Positions 24,796-33,633 of a stretch of DNA of 47,298 nucleotides are shown piece by piece. Both the position numbers and the translations under genes were made by a program. Origin of the DNA: an uncultured Clostridium sp. (GTDB lineage: Bacteria > Bacillota > Clostridia > Lachnospirales > Lachnospiraceae). The notes beneath the pieces are model-generated. The model was not told where the DNA came from. It did no database searches and was given only the letters and a program-made list of their open reading frames with translations. Numbering within the stretch: position 1 is the first letter of the stretch; every line of letters begins with the position of its first letter. The stretch spans positions 1-47,298 of the forward strand of contig URUX01000001.1 of assembly GCA_900551135.1 (NCBI GenBank). The letters run 5' to 3'.

Positions 24796-25473
24796 ATGGG
24801 AAGCGATTTTCGGGTAACAATGAATGAATATCTGCCATTGAGAGACGTAGTGTTTAATACTCTGCGCCAGGCGATTTTAAAGGGGGAACTGGAGCCGGGA
24901 GAAAGACTGATGGAAATCCAGCTGGCAGAGCGTCTGGGAGTCAGCAGAACGCCTATCAGAGAGGCAATCCGCAAACTGGAGTTAGAAGGTCTGGTTTTAA
25001 TGATTCCGAGAAAGGGAGCAGAGGTTGCGAAAATTTCTGAAAAAAGCCTGAAGGATGTCCTGGAAGTGCGCCGTTCTTTGGAAGAACTGGCCATTGAACT
25101 GACTTGCCAGAGAATTTCCGAAGAAGGGATTGAAGAGATTGAGGAAGCCCAGAAAGAGTTTGCAGACGCAATCTATAAAGGGGATGTTATGGCCATTGCA
25201 GAGGCAGACGAACAGTTCCATGAATTGATTTACAAGGCAACGGGAAATAAACGTCTGGTTCAGATTCTCAACAACCTCAGGGAGCAGATGTACCGCTACC
25301 GCCTGGAATATATCAAAGATGCAGGAAAGCGTCAGGTGCTGATTGTGGAACATGAGCACATTCTCCGCTGCATTAAAAAGCACAGCATTGCAGAAGCTAA
25401 GGCAGCAGTCAGAGAACATATTGATAATCAGGAGATTACCGTATCGAAAAATATTAAAGAACAGGCTTCATAA
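24796..25473 (+). CDS. GntR-family transcriptional regulator (FadR/FCD type)
   Basis: A 225-residue regulator. The N-terminal winged helix includes VFNTLRQAILKGELEPGERL, ERLGVSRTPIREAIRKLE and a wing LVLMIPRKGAEV. The C-terminal helical FCD domain (about residues 80-215) has the metal-binding set: Asp and His in DEQFHELIY, His in EHEHILRCI and His in REHIDNQ. Such proteins respond to small organic acids; the ligand is not known. The gene has a very good AAGGAGGAG site and no promoter of its own that I can see, so it may share the ispE transcript. Confidence 0.93.
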   Translation: MGSDFRVTMNEYLPLRDVVFNTLRQAILKGELEPGERLMEIQLAERLGVSRTPIREAIRKLELEGLVLMIPRKGAEVAKISEKSLKDVLEVRRSLEELAIELTCQRISEEGIEEIEEAQKEFADAIYKGDVMAIAEADEQFHELIYKATGNKRLVQILNNLREQMYRYRLEYIKDAGKRQVLIVEHEHILRCIKKHSIAEAKAAVREHIDNQEITVSKNIKEQAS

Positions 25474-25510
25474 AGAAGTTGTTAATAAATGTAAAAAAAA
25501 TATAAAGTGA

Positions 25511-25539
25511 TTGACGCAGTGACAGCCGGTTATTATAAT
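25511..25539 (+). promoter_or_regulatory. Promoter of the efflux operon
   Basis: TTGACG (25511-25516), 17-bp spacer, TATAAT (25534-25539). A perfect dyad starts two bases after the -10, where a bound repressor would block initiation. Confidence 0.85.
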
Positions 25540-25540
25540 G

Positions 25541-25555
25541 GTGACAGGTTGTCAC
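25541..25555. promoter_or_regulatory. TetR-type operator
   Basis: GTGACA-GGT-TGTCAC, a perfect 6-bp dyad with a 3-base centre, placed over the transcription start. A further GTGACAG half-site occurs in the promoter spacer (25519-25525). Most likely the binding site of the TetR protein encoded next. Confidence 0.7.
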
Positions 25556-25639
25556 TTTTCTTTTATTGTTTGAAAACGGCCAGTATATTGGAAACTCATT
25601 GCCTGATTAAACAGGCGTTAGAGAAAGAGGGTGAGAAAT

Positions 25640-26263
25640 ATGCCTACAGATAGATTTGCGCGTCTGCCGGCAGAGAAGAAAGAAATTATTCGGATGGCCG
25701 CCATATCTGAATTCACAAAAGTCCCATTTGAAAAAGTATCCATTAACAAGATTATCCAGAACGCAGATATTTCCAGAGGAAGTTTTTATACCTATTTTGA
25801 GGATAAAAGAGATCTGCTTCAATATGTTTTTTCTGATATCCTGTTGCAGGCTTATGAATTTTTCAGGAAAAGACTGATTCAGAACCAGGGAAATTATTGG
25901 AAAACTCTGGATGAAATGTTTTTGGACTGGTTTCAGTTTGAATGGAGCGAAAATCTGACAGAGATAGCCAGAATTGCCATGCTCCAGACAGAGGGAGGAC
26001 GGTTTTCCGGCTGCAAAGGCCTGAAATCCATGGAGAAAGCGGTTGATATAGAGAAGTGGATTTATGACAATGGAGACTGGTCAGATTTGCGGAGTCAGGA
26101 TAAGGAATTTATCCGTCTGACAGCAGATTTGGGAATGCAGACCCTGGTGATGTCTCTGGGTCAGAGATTTGATTTTCCTGAACGAACCGAAGAAATTTAT
26201 CACATGTTTACACAAAAATTAGAAATTATCCAAAAGGGAGCCTGTGTTCCCAAAGGGGAGTAA
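25640..26263 (+). CDS. TetR-family transcriptional regulator
   Basis: A 207-residue repressor with the N-terminal TetR helix-turn-helix: FEKVSINKIIQNADISRGSF followed by YTYFEDKRDLLQYVF. The remaining part is the ligand-binding helical domain, without a recognisable specificity. It is the first gene of the efflux operon, with a dyad at the transcription start, so autorepression and control of the pump are the likely roles. I start it at ATG 25640 (MPTDRF) because AGAGGG lies nine bases upstream; a GTG three codons earlier is in frame. Confidence 0.9.
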   Translation: MPTDRFARLPAEKKEIIRMAAISEFTKVPFEKVSINKIIQNADISRGSFYTYFEDKRDLLQYVFSDILLQAYEFFRKRLIQNQGNYWKTLDEMFLDWFQFEWSENLTEIARIAMLQTEGGRFSGCKGLKSMEKAVDIEKWIYDNGDWSDLRSQDKEFIRLTADLGMQTLVMSLGQRFDFPERTEEIYHMFTQKLEIIQKGACVPKGE

Positions 26264-26281
26264 ATCAGTAAGGAGAAACGC

Positions 26282-27397
26282 ATGAAAACAAAAACCAAAA
26301 TTATTACAGGAATTGTGGCAGTCGGGATTGTAGCGGCAGTGGCCGTTCCCAGACTGCTGAAGCCTGCACAGCTTACAGATCAGGTAACGATACCGGTTGT
26401 AAAGGCAGAAATGCCGGAAAATGGTACAATTATCCTGTCAAAAGAAGTCATTGGTACGGTGGAACCATCGGATATTATTTACGTAATGCCAAAAGTAACC
26501 GGGGAAATTGTAGAAATCTACGCAGATACCGGAGACGTGGTAACCCAGGGGCAGCCCCTTTGCCGGATCGATAATAAACCGATTGACAGCAGTAAAATTT
26601 CTTTAGATGCAGCAAAAGTGGCCATGGATACAGCAAATGCCAATCTGGCCAGAATGCAGGTGCTTTACAGCAGCGGCGACATATCGGCTCAGACTTTTGA
26701 GCAGGTCCAGACAAGCGCCCAGTCTGCAAAACTCCAGTATGACGGCGCAAAGCTGGCGTATGATCTTCAGGTGGAATACAGCACAGTGACGGCTCCCATT
26801 GCAGGAAAAATCGAGAGCAGTTCCATGGTGCTTCACAATATGGCGGCTCCTTCCGCACAGCTTTGCGTGATTACGGGAGAAGGCGGAAAGAAAGTGACGT
26901 TTTCTGTTGCAGACCGCCTGAGAAATGCCATTCAGCTGGGAGATGAGATTTCCATGGAGAAACAGGGAAGTTCCTATACGGGGACAGTAACAGAGATTGG
27001 TTCCATGGTAAATCCCCAGACTGGTTTGTTTACCGTAGAGGCTTCTGTAGATGACGGGGGAGCACTGGCTCCGGGCGTCAAGATTCAGTTAAGCGTGGTT
27101 TCCGATAAAGCAGAAAATGTTATGACTCTTCCTGTGGACTGTGTTTATTATGACGGCGGCGATGCTTATGTGTATACATATGACAATGGAACCGTCCACA
27201 AGGTTCCGGTGGAAGTGGGAATTTATGATTCAGAACGGGCAGAGATTATTTCCGGAATTACAGCCGAGAATCTGGTAATTACTACCTGGACTTCCGAACT
27301 GGCAGAAGGCGCTGCAGTAACGCTTCAGGATGAATCTCAGGCTGTGGAAACAGAGCCGGCAGGAGAGACAGAATCTGCGGCATCAGAAGCACAATAA
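26282..27397 (+). CDS. RND efflux periplasmic-adaptor-type (membrane fusion) protein
   Basis: A 371-residue HlyD/AcrA-type adaptor. It has an N-terminal membrane anchor (IITGIVAVGIVAAVAVPRLL), a biotinyl-lipoyl-like domain (VMPKVTGEIVEIYADTGDVV...GQPLCRID), a short coiled-coil hairpin (about residues 105-155), then the second half of the lipoyl domain (YSTVTAPIAGKIES), and beta-barrel and membrane-proximal domains (TGTVTEIGSMVNPQTGLFTV). There is no lipobox. The tail is rich in Glu and Ala and probably disordered. It connects the RND pump to the TolC-like proteins or, in a monoderm, acts on the outer face of the membrane. Confidence 0.93.
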   Translation: MKTKTKIITGIVAVGIVAAVAVPRLLKPAQLTDQVTIPVVKAEMPENGTIILSKEVIGTVEPSDIIYVMPKVTGEIVEIYADTGDVVTQGQPLCRIDNKPIDSSKISLDAAKVAMDTANANLARMQVLYSSGDISAQTFEQVQTSAQSAKLQYDGAKLAYDLQVEYSTVTAPIAGKIESSSMVLHNMAAPSAQLCVITGEGGKKVTFSVADRLRNAIQLGDEISMEKQGSSYTGTVTEIGSMVNPQTGLFTVEASVDDGGALAPGVKIQLSVVSDKAENVMTLPVDCVYYDGGDAYVYTYDNGTVHKVPVEVGIYDSERAEIISGITAENLVITTWTSELAEGAAVTLQDESQAVETEPAGETESAASEAQ

Positions 27398-27410
27398 GGA
27401 GGCGGACTCA

Positions 27411-30400
27411 ATGAATTTAACGAAAACCGTATTAAAACGTCCGGTTACCACAGTCCTGTGTGTTTTGTGTTTAATGGTATTTGGTTTTATCTCCCTGTTT
27501 TCATCGAAAATGGAACTGACTCCGGAGATGAATATGCCCATGATGGTAATCAGTACGATTTACGTGGGAGCCAGTCCGGAAGATGTGGATGAACTGCTGA
27601 CCAAGCCGATTGAGGATGAGATCGACCAGTTAAGCGGCGTGGACTCCATTACATCTATGTCCAGCGAAAATTCTTCCCTGGTGCTTTTACAGTACGATTA
27701 CGGCACAGATATGGATAAGGCATATTCCGATTTGAAGAAAAAAGTAGATGTGCTGGAAAACTCTCTGCCGGAAGATGCCATGGCTCCGATTATCATGGAG
27801 TTTGACATAAACAGCACGCCTTCCATGATGATGGCGGTCAATAATTCCGGCGTCAATAATTTGTATAATTATGTAAATGATTCTGTAGTCCCGGAACTGG
27901 AGAAAATTCCCAGTGTAGCCAGCGTGGATTTATCCGGCGGACAGGAAGAGTATGTGAGGATTCAGCTGATTCCGGAGAAACTGGCCCAGTACCATCTTTC
28001 CATTAATTCTGTGGCGACTGCGGTTTCCGGTGCCAGCTTTTCCATACCGGCAGGTTCCACAGAGGTGGGAAGTCAGGAACTAAATGTTTCGGCAGGAGTA
28101 ACCTATGATACGGTAGACAGCTTAAATGAAATTCCGATTACCACTCCGGGGGGAGACATTGTGTATCTGGATGATATTGCAGTTGTAGCCAATACCGTAA
28201 AAGACGCTTCCAGTATCGGACGCTACAATGGAAGAGATACGGTATCTGTCAGCATCCAGAAACAGCAAAAGAGCAGCGTTCAGGAGGTTTCCAGAGAAGT
28301 GGCCAAGGTTATGAATAAACTGAAGGCCAATGATGAAAATCTGGAAATGGTAGTAGTATACGACGCCAGTGATCAGATTGAAGGGGCACTGAATTCGGTG
28401 TTCCAGACTATGATTATGGCAGTAGTGGTTTCCATGATCATTATTTTCCTCTTCTTTGGAGATATCAAAGCATCCCTGATTGTAGGAACCTCTATTCCGA
28501 TTTCTATTATGGCGGCCCTGGTTTTAATGTATTTAATGGGATTTTCCCTGAACGTAATTACCATGAGCGCCCTGGTACTGGGCGTGGGCATGATGGTAGA
28601 TAACTCCATTGTAGTGCTGGAAAGCTGTTTCCGTTCCACAACGGGTCATGGATTTCGGGAATACCGTCAGGCAGCCATTGAAGGAAGCGGAATCGTGCTT
28701 CAGTCTATTATCGGCTCTACGGCAACTACCTGCGTTGTATTCCTTCCGCTGGCATTTTTATCAGGTATGAGCGGCCAGTTATTTAAGCCTCTGGGCTTTA
28801 CCATTATTTTCTGTATGGTAGCTTCTCTGATTTCGGCAATGACCATTGTACCGCTGTGTTATGCGTTTTACCGTCCAAGAGAGAACAGCCATGCGCCTGC
28901 GTCTTCAGCAGTAAAAGCCATGCAGAAGGGATACCGCAGTATTATGGAGTCGGTTCTGCCTAAGAAAAAGACGGTTATGTTTGCCACAATCGGCATGCTG
29001 ATTTTGTCTTTTGTCATGGCATCCCAGCTCCGTTCTGAAATGATTCCGGCTACTGATGAGGGAACCATAGCAGTTTCTGTTGAAATGCGCCCGGGAATCA
29101 ATCTGGATAAAGCGGAAGCGATTTTAGGAAAGGTGGAACAGATTATTTGCACAGATGAAGATCTGGATTCCTATATGCTGACTTATGGGGGCGGAATGTC
29201 CATGTCAGGAGGAAGCGGCAGTTTTACCGCCTATTTAAAAGATGACAGAAAACGAGAAACCAGTGAAGTAGCAAAGGGATGGAAATCGTTATTAAATACA
29301 GTAGATGACTGCAATATTACAGTTGAAGAGAGCAGCACCATGTCCAGCCTGTCTGTAGGAGATACGTATCAGGTTATTTTGCAGAGTACCCAGTACGACG
29401 AACTGAAAGAAGTTTCCGACAGGATTGCGGAAGAATTAAAAGCCAGAGAAGAGATTGCCAGAGTACATACCAGTCTGGAAAATGCAGCTCCGGTTGTAAA
29501 GCTTCATATTGACTCCGTAAAGGCAGGGGCAGAAGGCATGACGCCGGCTATGGTGGCAGGTACTGTCAACCAGATTTTAAGCGGCGTGGATGCGACAACT
29601 CTGGAAGTAAACGGCAATGAAGTAGACGTCCGTGTGGAATATCCGGCAGATGACTACAAGACCATTGATCAGTTAGAGGGAATTATGCTGACCAGTCCTT
29701 CCGGCGGAACCGTGGCACTGACAGATGTGGCTGATATTGTGTTTGAAGACAGCCCGGCCAGCATTGCCAGAAGCAACAAGCAGTATCAGGTAACGATTTC
29801 TGCAGAATATGCCCAGTCTGATGATACCGGAAGACACGCAGCCAGAATTGACAATCAGCTTTTTGAAGAAGTGGTAAAACCCAACATGACACAGACCATT
29901 TCTGTGGCAGCCAATGATATTATTGAGATGATGAATGAAGAATTCGGAGCGTTAGGCGAGGCGATTTTACTTGCGGCCTTCCTGGTATTTGTCGTGATGG
30001 CAGTCCAGTTTGAATCTCCCAAATTTTCATTTATGGTTATGACCACGATTCCATTCAGTCTGATCGGTTCCTTCGGCCTGCTGTGGCTTACCGATGTTTC
30101 CATCAGTATGCCGTCGCTGTTAGGTTTCCTGATGCTGGTAGGTACAGTAGTAAACAACGGTATTCTGTATGTAGATACGGTCAACCAGTACCGGACCTCC
30201 ATGGATATGAAGACGGCTCTTATCGAAGCAGGCGCAACCCGTCTGCGCCCGATCCTGATGACGACTCTGACGACCATTGTGGCCGTGATTCCTATGGCTC
30301 TGGCATTTGGAGACAGCGGAGAGATGATGCAGGGCTTAGGCCTGGTAGACGTAGGCGGACTGATAGCATCTACCATTTTATCCCTATTGATGCTTCCGGT

Positions 30401-30452
30401 TTACTATAGTATTATGAACCGAAAGAGGAAAGCGGAACCCGATTATGATTAA
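27411..30452 (+). CDS. RND-family efflux pump permease
   Basis: A 1013-residue AcrB-type transporter. Layout is typical: one membrane helix at the start (LKRPVTTVLCVLCLMVFGFI), a large extracytoplasmic domain, a block of helices (about 335-540), a second large domain, and a last block (about 855-1000). In helix 4 the acidic pair of AcrB (Asp-Asp) reads VDNSIVVLE with Asp397 and Asn398, and in helix 10 the Lys position reads VVNNGILYVD with Asn915-Asn916. Asn at these positions recalls Gram-positive RND proteins such as SwrC (YerP). Substrates may be drugs, bile salts or lipopeptides. Start at ATG 27411 after AAGGAGGCG; longer frames upstream overlap the previous gene. Confidence 0.95.
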   Translation: MNLTKTVLKRPVTTVLCVLCLMVFGFISLFSSKMELTPEMNMPMMVISTIYVGASPEDVDELLTKPIEDEIDQLSGVDSITSMSSENSSLVLLQYDYGTDMDKAYSDLKKKVDVLENSLPEDAMAPIIMEFDINSTPSMMMAVNNSGVNNLYNYVNDSVVPELEKIPSVASVDLSGGQEEYVRIQLIPEKLAQYHLSINSVATAVSGASFSIPAGSTEVGSQELNVSAGVTYDTVDSLNEIPITTPGGDIVYLDDIAVVANTVKDASSIGRYNGRDTVSVSIQKQQKSSVQEVSREVAKVMNKLKANDENLEMVVVYDASDQIEGALNSVFQTMIMAVVVSMIIIFLFFGDIKASLIVGTSIPISIMAALVLMYLMGFSLNVITMSALVLGVGMMVDNSIVVLESCFRSTTGHGFREYRQAAIEGSGIVLQSIIGSTATTCVVFLPLAFLSGMSGQLFKPLGFTIIFCMVASLISAMTIVPLCYAFYRPRENSHAPASSAVKAMQKGYRSIMESVLPKKKTVMFATIGMLILSFVMASQLRSEMIPATDEGTIAVSVEMRPGINLDKAEAILGKVEQIICTDEDLDSYMLTYGGGMSMSGGSGSFTAYLKDDRKRETSEVAKGWKSLLNTVDDCNITVEESSTMSSLSVGDTYQVILQSTQYDELKEVSDRIAEELKAREEIARVHTSLENAAPVVKLHIDSVKAGAEGMTPAMVAGTVNQILSGVDATTLEVNGNEVDVRVEYPADDYKTIDQLEGIMLTSPSGGTVALTDVADIVFEDSPASIARSNKQYQVTISAEYAQSDDTGRHAARIDNQLFEEVVKPNMTQTISVAANDIIEMMNEEFGALGEAILLAAFLVFVVMAVQFESPKFSFMVMTTIPFSLIGSFGLLWLTDVSISMPSLLGFLMLVGTVVNNGILYVDTVNQYRTSMDMKTALIEAGATRLRPILMTTLTTIVAVIPMALAFGDSGEMMQGLGLVDVGGLIASTILSLLMLPVYYSIMNRKRKAEPDYD

Positions 30453-30487
30453 TGCATGTCCGGTTAAGGGCATGAAGGAGGGAACAT

Positions 30488-31651
30488 ATGAAACACTTAC
30501 ATAACCTGGCAGCGTTTGGCCTTGCGGCAGTTCTGGCAGCGTCAGCGCCTTTCGGAGCATATGCCGGAAGTCCTGAATTTGCCTATACGCCTGAAAAATG
30601 GTCTGCCCTCAGAGATAACAGGCTGGAATATGGCGAGATTGCGGATTTGGTTCATGAATACAATCCTACTGTGTTAAATAATCAGGCTTCTTATGAGCAG
30701 AACCGGACCGGCGATTTGGGCAGGAGCGATGGGGACATTGCTGCCAGCTACCGCCAGAATGCCCAGAATATTTATGACCAGATTGACATGCTGGACCCGG
30801 ACAGCCTGGGCTATGACAGTACGGTTCTGGCTCTGGAACAGCAGGCCAAGGCTCTGGAAGCCAGCGCCACCCAGGCAGAAAGCGGCAATTTTGGCATGCT
30901 GAGTCAGAACAAACAGGCAGAAGCCGCAATTGTGGCTTCAACCAAGACATTAATGATTAACTACCACCAGCTGTTATTAAACCTGGAGTTATCGAAAAAG
31001 AATCTGGCGCTGCTGCAAAGCCAGCAAAATGCCGTACAGCGCAAGGCGGACATTGGCATGGCAACCCAGATGGATGTGCTGAATGCCAAAAGTGCAGTGG
31101 AAACTATGGAAATGACCATTTTAAGCACAGAAAAGCAGATTAGAACAACAAAACAGAGTTTGTGTCTGGCGGCCGGATGGGCATATAATGCCAGCCCGGA
31201 AATCGGAGAATTGCCGTCAGTCAGTAAGGATGAGATTCTTGCCATCAATCTGGAAACCGATAAGGAAGAGGCAGTAAAAAATAATTACACCCTGTCTGCG
31301 AACCGCCATCGTTACAGCAATACCAGAGTGGAAGAAACCAGGGAAACCCTGGAAGAAACCATAAAAAATAATGAATCCCAGATTCGTTCTTCCGTAACCA
31401 GCAGTTATCAGGCTCTTTTGCAGGCTCAGGCTGACTATGAGCAGGCTCAGACGGAACTGGAACTGTCCCGGAAGCAATTTGATACTGCCGCCTTAAATCT
31501 GTCCATTGGCAATCTGAGCCAGCTGGAATATGAGCAGCAGGTTTTTGCACTGGAAGGCGCAAAAACGGCTCTGGAATTAAAAGATATGGCAGTTCTTCAG
31601 GCTTATGAAGCGTATACCAGCGGCGTGGCAGGTCTGGCATCTGCAGGTTAA
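30488..31651 (+). CDS. TolC-like coiled-coil protein, first copy
   Basis: A 387-residue exported protein with a signal peptide ending AYAG (cleavage about residue 26). It is dominated by long helices and shows the twofold arrangement of the outer-membrane efflux family (helical pairs at about 105-215 and 270-375), with KADIGMATQMDVLNAKSAVE and LSIGNLSQLEYEQQVFALEG as the repeated family motif (IGxxTxxDVLxAxxxL type). I see no amphipathic strand-rich segment between the helices as in TolC. It follows the RND gene by 35 bases. The likely role is as the channel or scaffold partner of the pump, anchored to the wall or membrane in an unknown way. Confidence 0.85.
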   Translation: MKHLHNLAAFGLAAVLAASAPFGAYAGSPEFAYTPEKWSALRDNRLEYGEIADLVHEYNPTVLNNQASYEQNRTGDLGRSDGDIAASYRQNAQNIYDQIDMLDPDSLGYDSTVLALEQQAKALEASATQAESGNFGMLSQNKQAEAAIVASTKTLMINYHQLLLNLELSKKNLALLQSQQNAVQRKADIGMATQMDVLNAKSAVETMEMTILSTEKQIRTTKQSLCLAAGWAYNASPEIGELPSVSKDEILAINLETDKEEAVKNNYTLSANRHRYSNTRVEETRETLEETIKNNESQIRSSVTSSYQALLQAQADYEQAQTELELSRKQFDTAALNLSIGNLSQLEYEQQVFALEGAKTALELKDMAVLQAYEAYTSGVAGLASAG

Positions 31652-31663
31652 AGGAGGCGGCCC

Positions 31664-32863
31664 ATGAAAACCATGAACGTTTCGTTTCGCTGCGTAAAGG
31701 CAGCGCTGGCGCTGGGAGCAGGCATAGCACTTTTGGCTCCTCCAGCTTCGCCATATTTCCTGAAAGCAGAAGCAGCAGTACAGCAGCCGGCAGATATGGA
31801 TGATGAAACCTGGGGCAGGCTGCTGGATGATACTCTGGAGTACGAAGAAATTCCGGATTTAATCGAATACTTTAATCCGGTTTACCGTTCAGCAGCCGAT
31901 TCGGTGGAAGACGGTTTAAAGGATTCCTATGAATTAGCAGAGAAAATGCGGGAAGACGGAAAGGAATACCGTCAGCAGGCCAAAGGTCTGGAGGCAGAAG
32001 GAGATCAGATTTATTCGGCTCAATATAAGGCTATGGCCAGAAGTCTGTCATCTGCCGCCAGTACCATGGAAAAGGCGCTGGATAAACAGGCAAAAAGGCT
32101 GGATCAGAATACGCTGGCGCCAATCCGGTATCAGCTGAGTTCTGCGGTACAGTCTCTGTTTATTGGTTATAAGCAGATGGAGGCAAACCGGGAAATGCTG
32201 GAAAAGATGGTTCAGCTGTACAGTGCGATGCTGTCTATGTCGGATACCCAAAGCCAGATTGGAATGGCGACATCTGCGGATTTGCTGTCAGCTAAAGTCA
32301 GTCTGACTTCAGCACAAAATCAGCTGCAGACCCTGGATAACAGCATGGATTCCATGCGGAGAACCCTGATTATGCTGACCGGATGGGATTACACGGATAA
32401 TCCGGTTTTTGGGGCTGTTCCGGAGCCGGATATGAGCCAGATTGACGGCATTGACCGAGAAGCGGATAAGGTAAAAGCAATTGCTTACAATCAGTCCATT
32501 ATTTCTTTGAAGAATACAAAACAGGCAAACCGGACGGTAAAAGATATCCATTCCAAAGAGCGGAGCGTGACAGATGCAGAGGAACAGCTCCGCAGTAATA
32601 TGGATACCCTGTATTACAGCCTTCTGGAAAAACAGGCAGCCCTGAAAGCGGCTGATACGGCATTTTTGCAGGCCCAGCTTACCATGGAAAGCAATAACCG
32701 GCGTTATGAACTGGGAATGCTTGGACAGGCGGAATATCTGGGAGCCCAGATTGCCTGCTGTCAGGCAGAGGCAGCCAGAGACACTGCCAGTATGAATATG
32801 CTGCAGGCATTAAATGAGTACAACTGGGCTCTCAAGGGTGTAGTGTCTGCGGATCAAAATTAG
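31664..32863 (+). CDS. TolC-like coiled-coil protein, second copy
   Basis: A 399-residue paralogue of the preceding protein, with a signal peptide that probably ends AEAA (about residue 37). Both begin the mature part with the same pattern, TWGRLLDDTLEYEEIPDLIEYFNP here against KWSALRDNRLEYGEIADLVH in copy one. The repeated motifs are SQIGMATSADLLSAKVSL and YELGMLGQAEYLGAQIACCQ. Again no strand-rich insertion is visible. It starts 12 bases after the first copy, so tandem duplication followed by divergence is likely. The end overlaps spoIIR on the other strand by 32 bases. Confidence 0.83.
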   Translation: MKTMNVSFRCVKAALALGAGIALLAPPASPYFLKAEAAVQQPADMDDETWGRLLDDTLEYEEIPDLIEYFNPVYRSAADSVEDGLKDSYELAEKMREDGKEYRQQAKGLEAEGDQIYSAQYKAMARSLSSAASTMEKALDKQAKRLDQNTLAPIRYQLSSAVQSLFIGYKQMEANREMLEKMVQLYSAMLSMSDTQSQIGMATSADLLSAKVSLTSAQNQLQTLDNSMDSMRRTLIMLTGWDYTDNPVFGAVPEPDMSQIDGIDREADKVKAIAYNQSIISLKNTKQANRTVKDIHSKERSVTDAEEQLRSNMDTLYYSLLEKQAALKAADTAFLQAQLTMESNNRRYELGMLGQAEYLGAQIACCQAEAARDTASMNMLQALNEYNWALKGVVSADQN

Positions 32864-33509
32864 AAGAAACGGATTCCCACCATTCTGTCAGCCGCAAGGA
32901 AAGCCGGATATCGGGATGAACTGCAAAAAGAGATTCATAATCTTCTTCAGCAAGCAGTCCGGCCAGTTCCTTTTTAGAAGAATCCGGTACGACGGCAGCC
33001 GTATCGCTGACAAAGCAAAGAGAGGGATAGAGGACGCACCACCAGTTGCGTCCTTTTCCTTTGCCTAAAATGACTCGGACAGAATCGTAATCACCGGCAG
33101 GAAACAGCATATCTCCATAAACCTTTGTTGGAAAATGGCTGACCCCTACCTGAACCTGGGCATCATAGGAAAAGCCCCTGCTGCGGATAAATTCGCTGGC
33201 AGCCAGTTCCAGCTGTTCTTTATGGAGGTTTACATAAGATACAATCTGCTCTTTGGAAGCAGATTCAGAGTTCTGGTTTTCTGCAAGATCATCTGCGATT
33301 TTATTGAGAAGAAAGGAGCGTACTTCTAATTTTAAGGACTGATCTTCTTTTCGGTTGCTGTCTGCAATTACATGGAAACGAAGAACTTTTTCACTGATTC
33401 TCCGGGCCAGATTCTGGTCACGGTCATTTAGGTGAACCAAGCACAGCAGAAAGGCCAGCAGAACCAGGCTGAGGCCGAGCAGAATATCGTTTTTTACGGA
33501 TTTCATCAT
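32832..33509 (-). CDS. spoIIR: Stage II sporulation protein R
   Basis: A 225-residue exported signalling protein. It is made in the forespore and activates the protease SpoIIGA in the mother cell, which processes pro-sigma-E. The N-terminal signal/anchor is DILLGLSLVLLAFLLCLVHL. The conserved core is FHVIADSNRKEDQSLKLEVR, then FPAGDYDSVRVILGKGKGRN and WWCVLYPSLCFV. I start it at ATG 33509 because AGGGAGA precedes it; the frame is open 25 codons further but without family similarity. It marks the organism as an endospore former. A sigma-F promoter could not be assigned with confidence. Confidence 0.95.
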   Translation of the reverse strand: MMKSVKNDILLGLSLVLLAFLLCLVHLNDRDQNLARRISEKVLRFHVIADSNRKEDQSLKLEVRSFLLNKIADDLAENQNSESASKEQIVSYVNLHKEQLELAASEFIRSRGFSYDAQVQVGVSHFPTKVYGDMLFPAGDYDSVRVILGKGKGRNWWCVLYPSLCFVSDTAAVVPDSSKKELAGLLAEEDYESLFAVHPDIRLSLRLTEWWESVSSNFDPQTLHP

Positions 33510-33540
33510 ATATAAATCTCCCTGTCTGTTTAGATTTCTG

Positions 33541-33568
33541 TTGTAATTGTTGACACCTGTGGTATAAT
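33541..33568 (+). promoter_or_regulatory. Promoter for ddl
   Basis: TTGTAA (33541-33546), 16-bp spacer, extended -10 TGGTATAAT (-10 at 33563-33568), 66 bases before the ddl start codon and back to back with spoIIR. Confidence 0.65.
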
Positions 33569-33633
33569 TTAAACACGTATGCAATAAAAATAATCAACAG
33601 GCTTTGAGTAAAGCTTAATAGGAGATAGATGAC

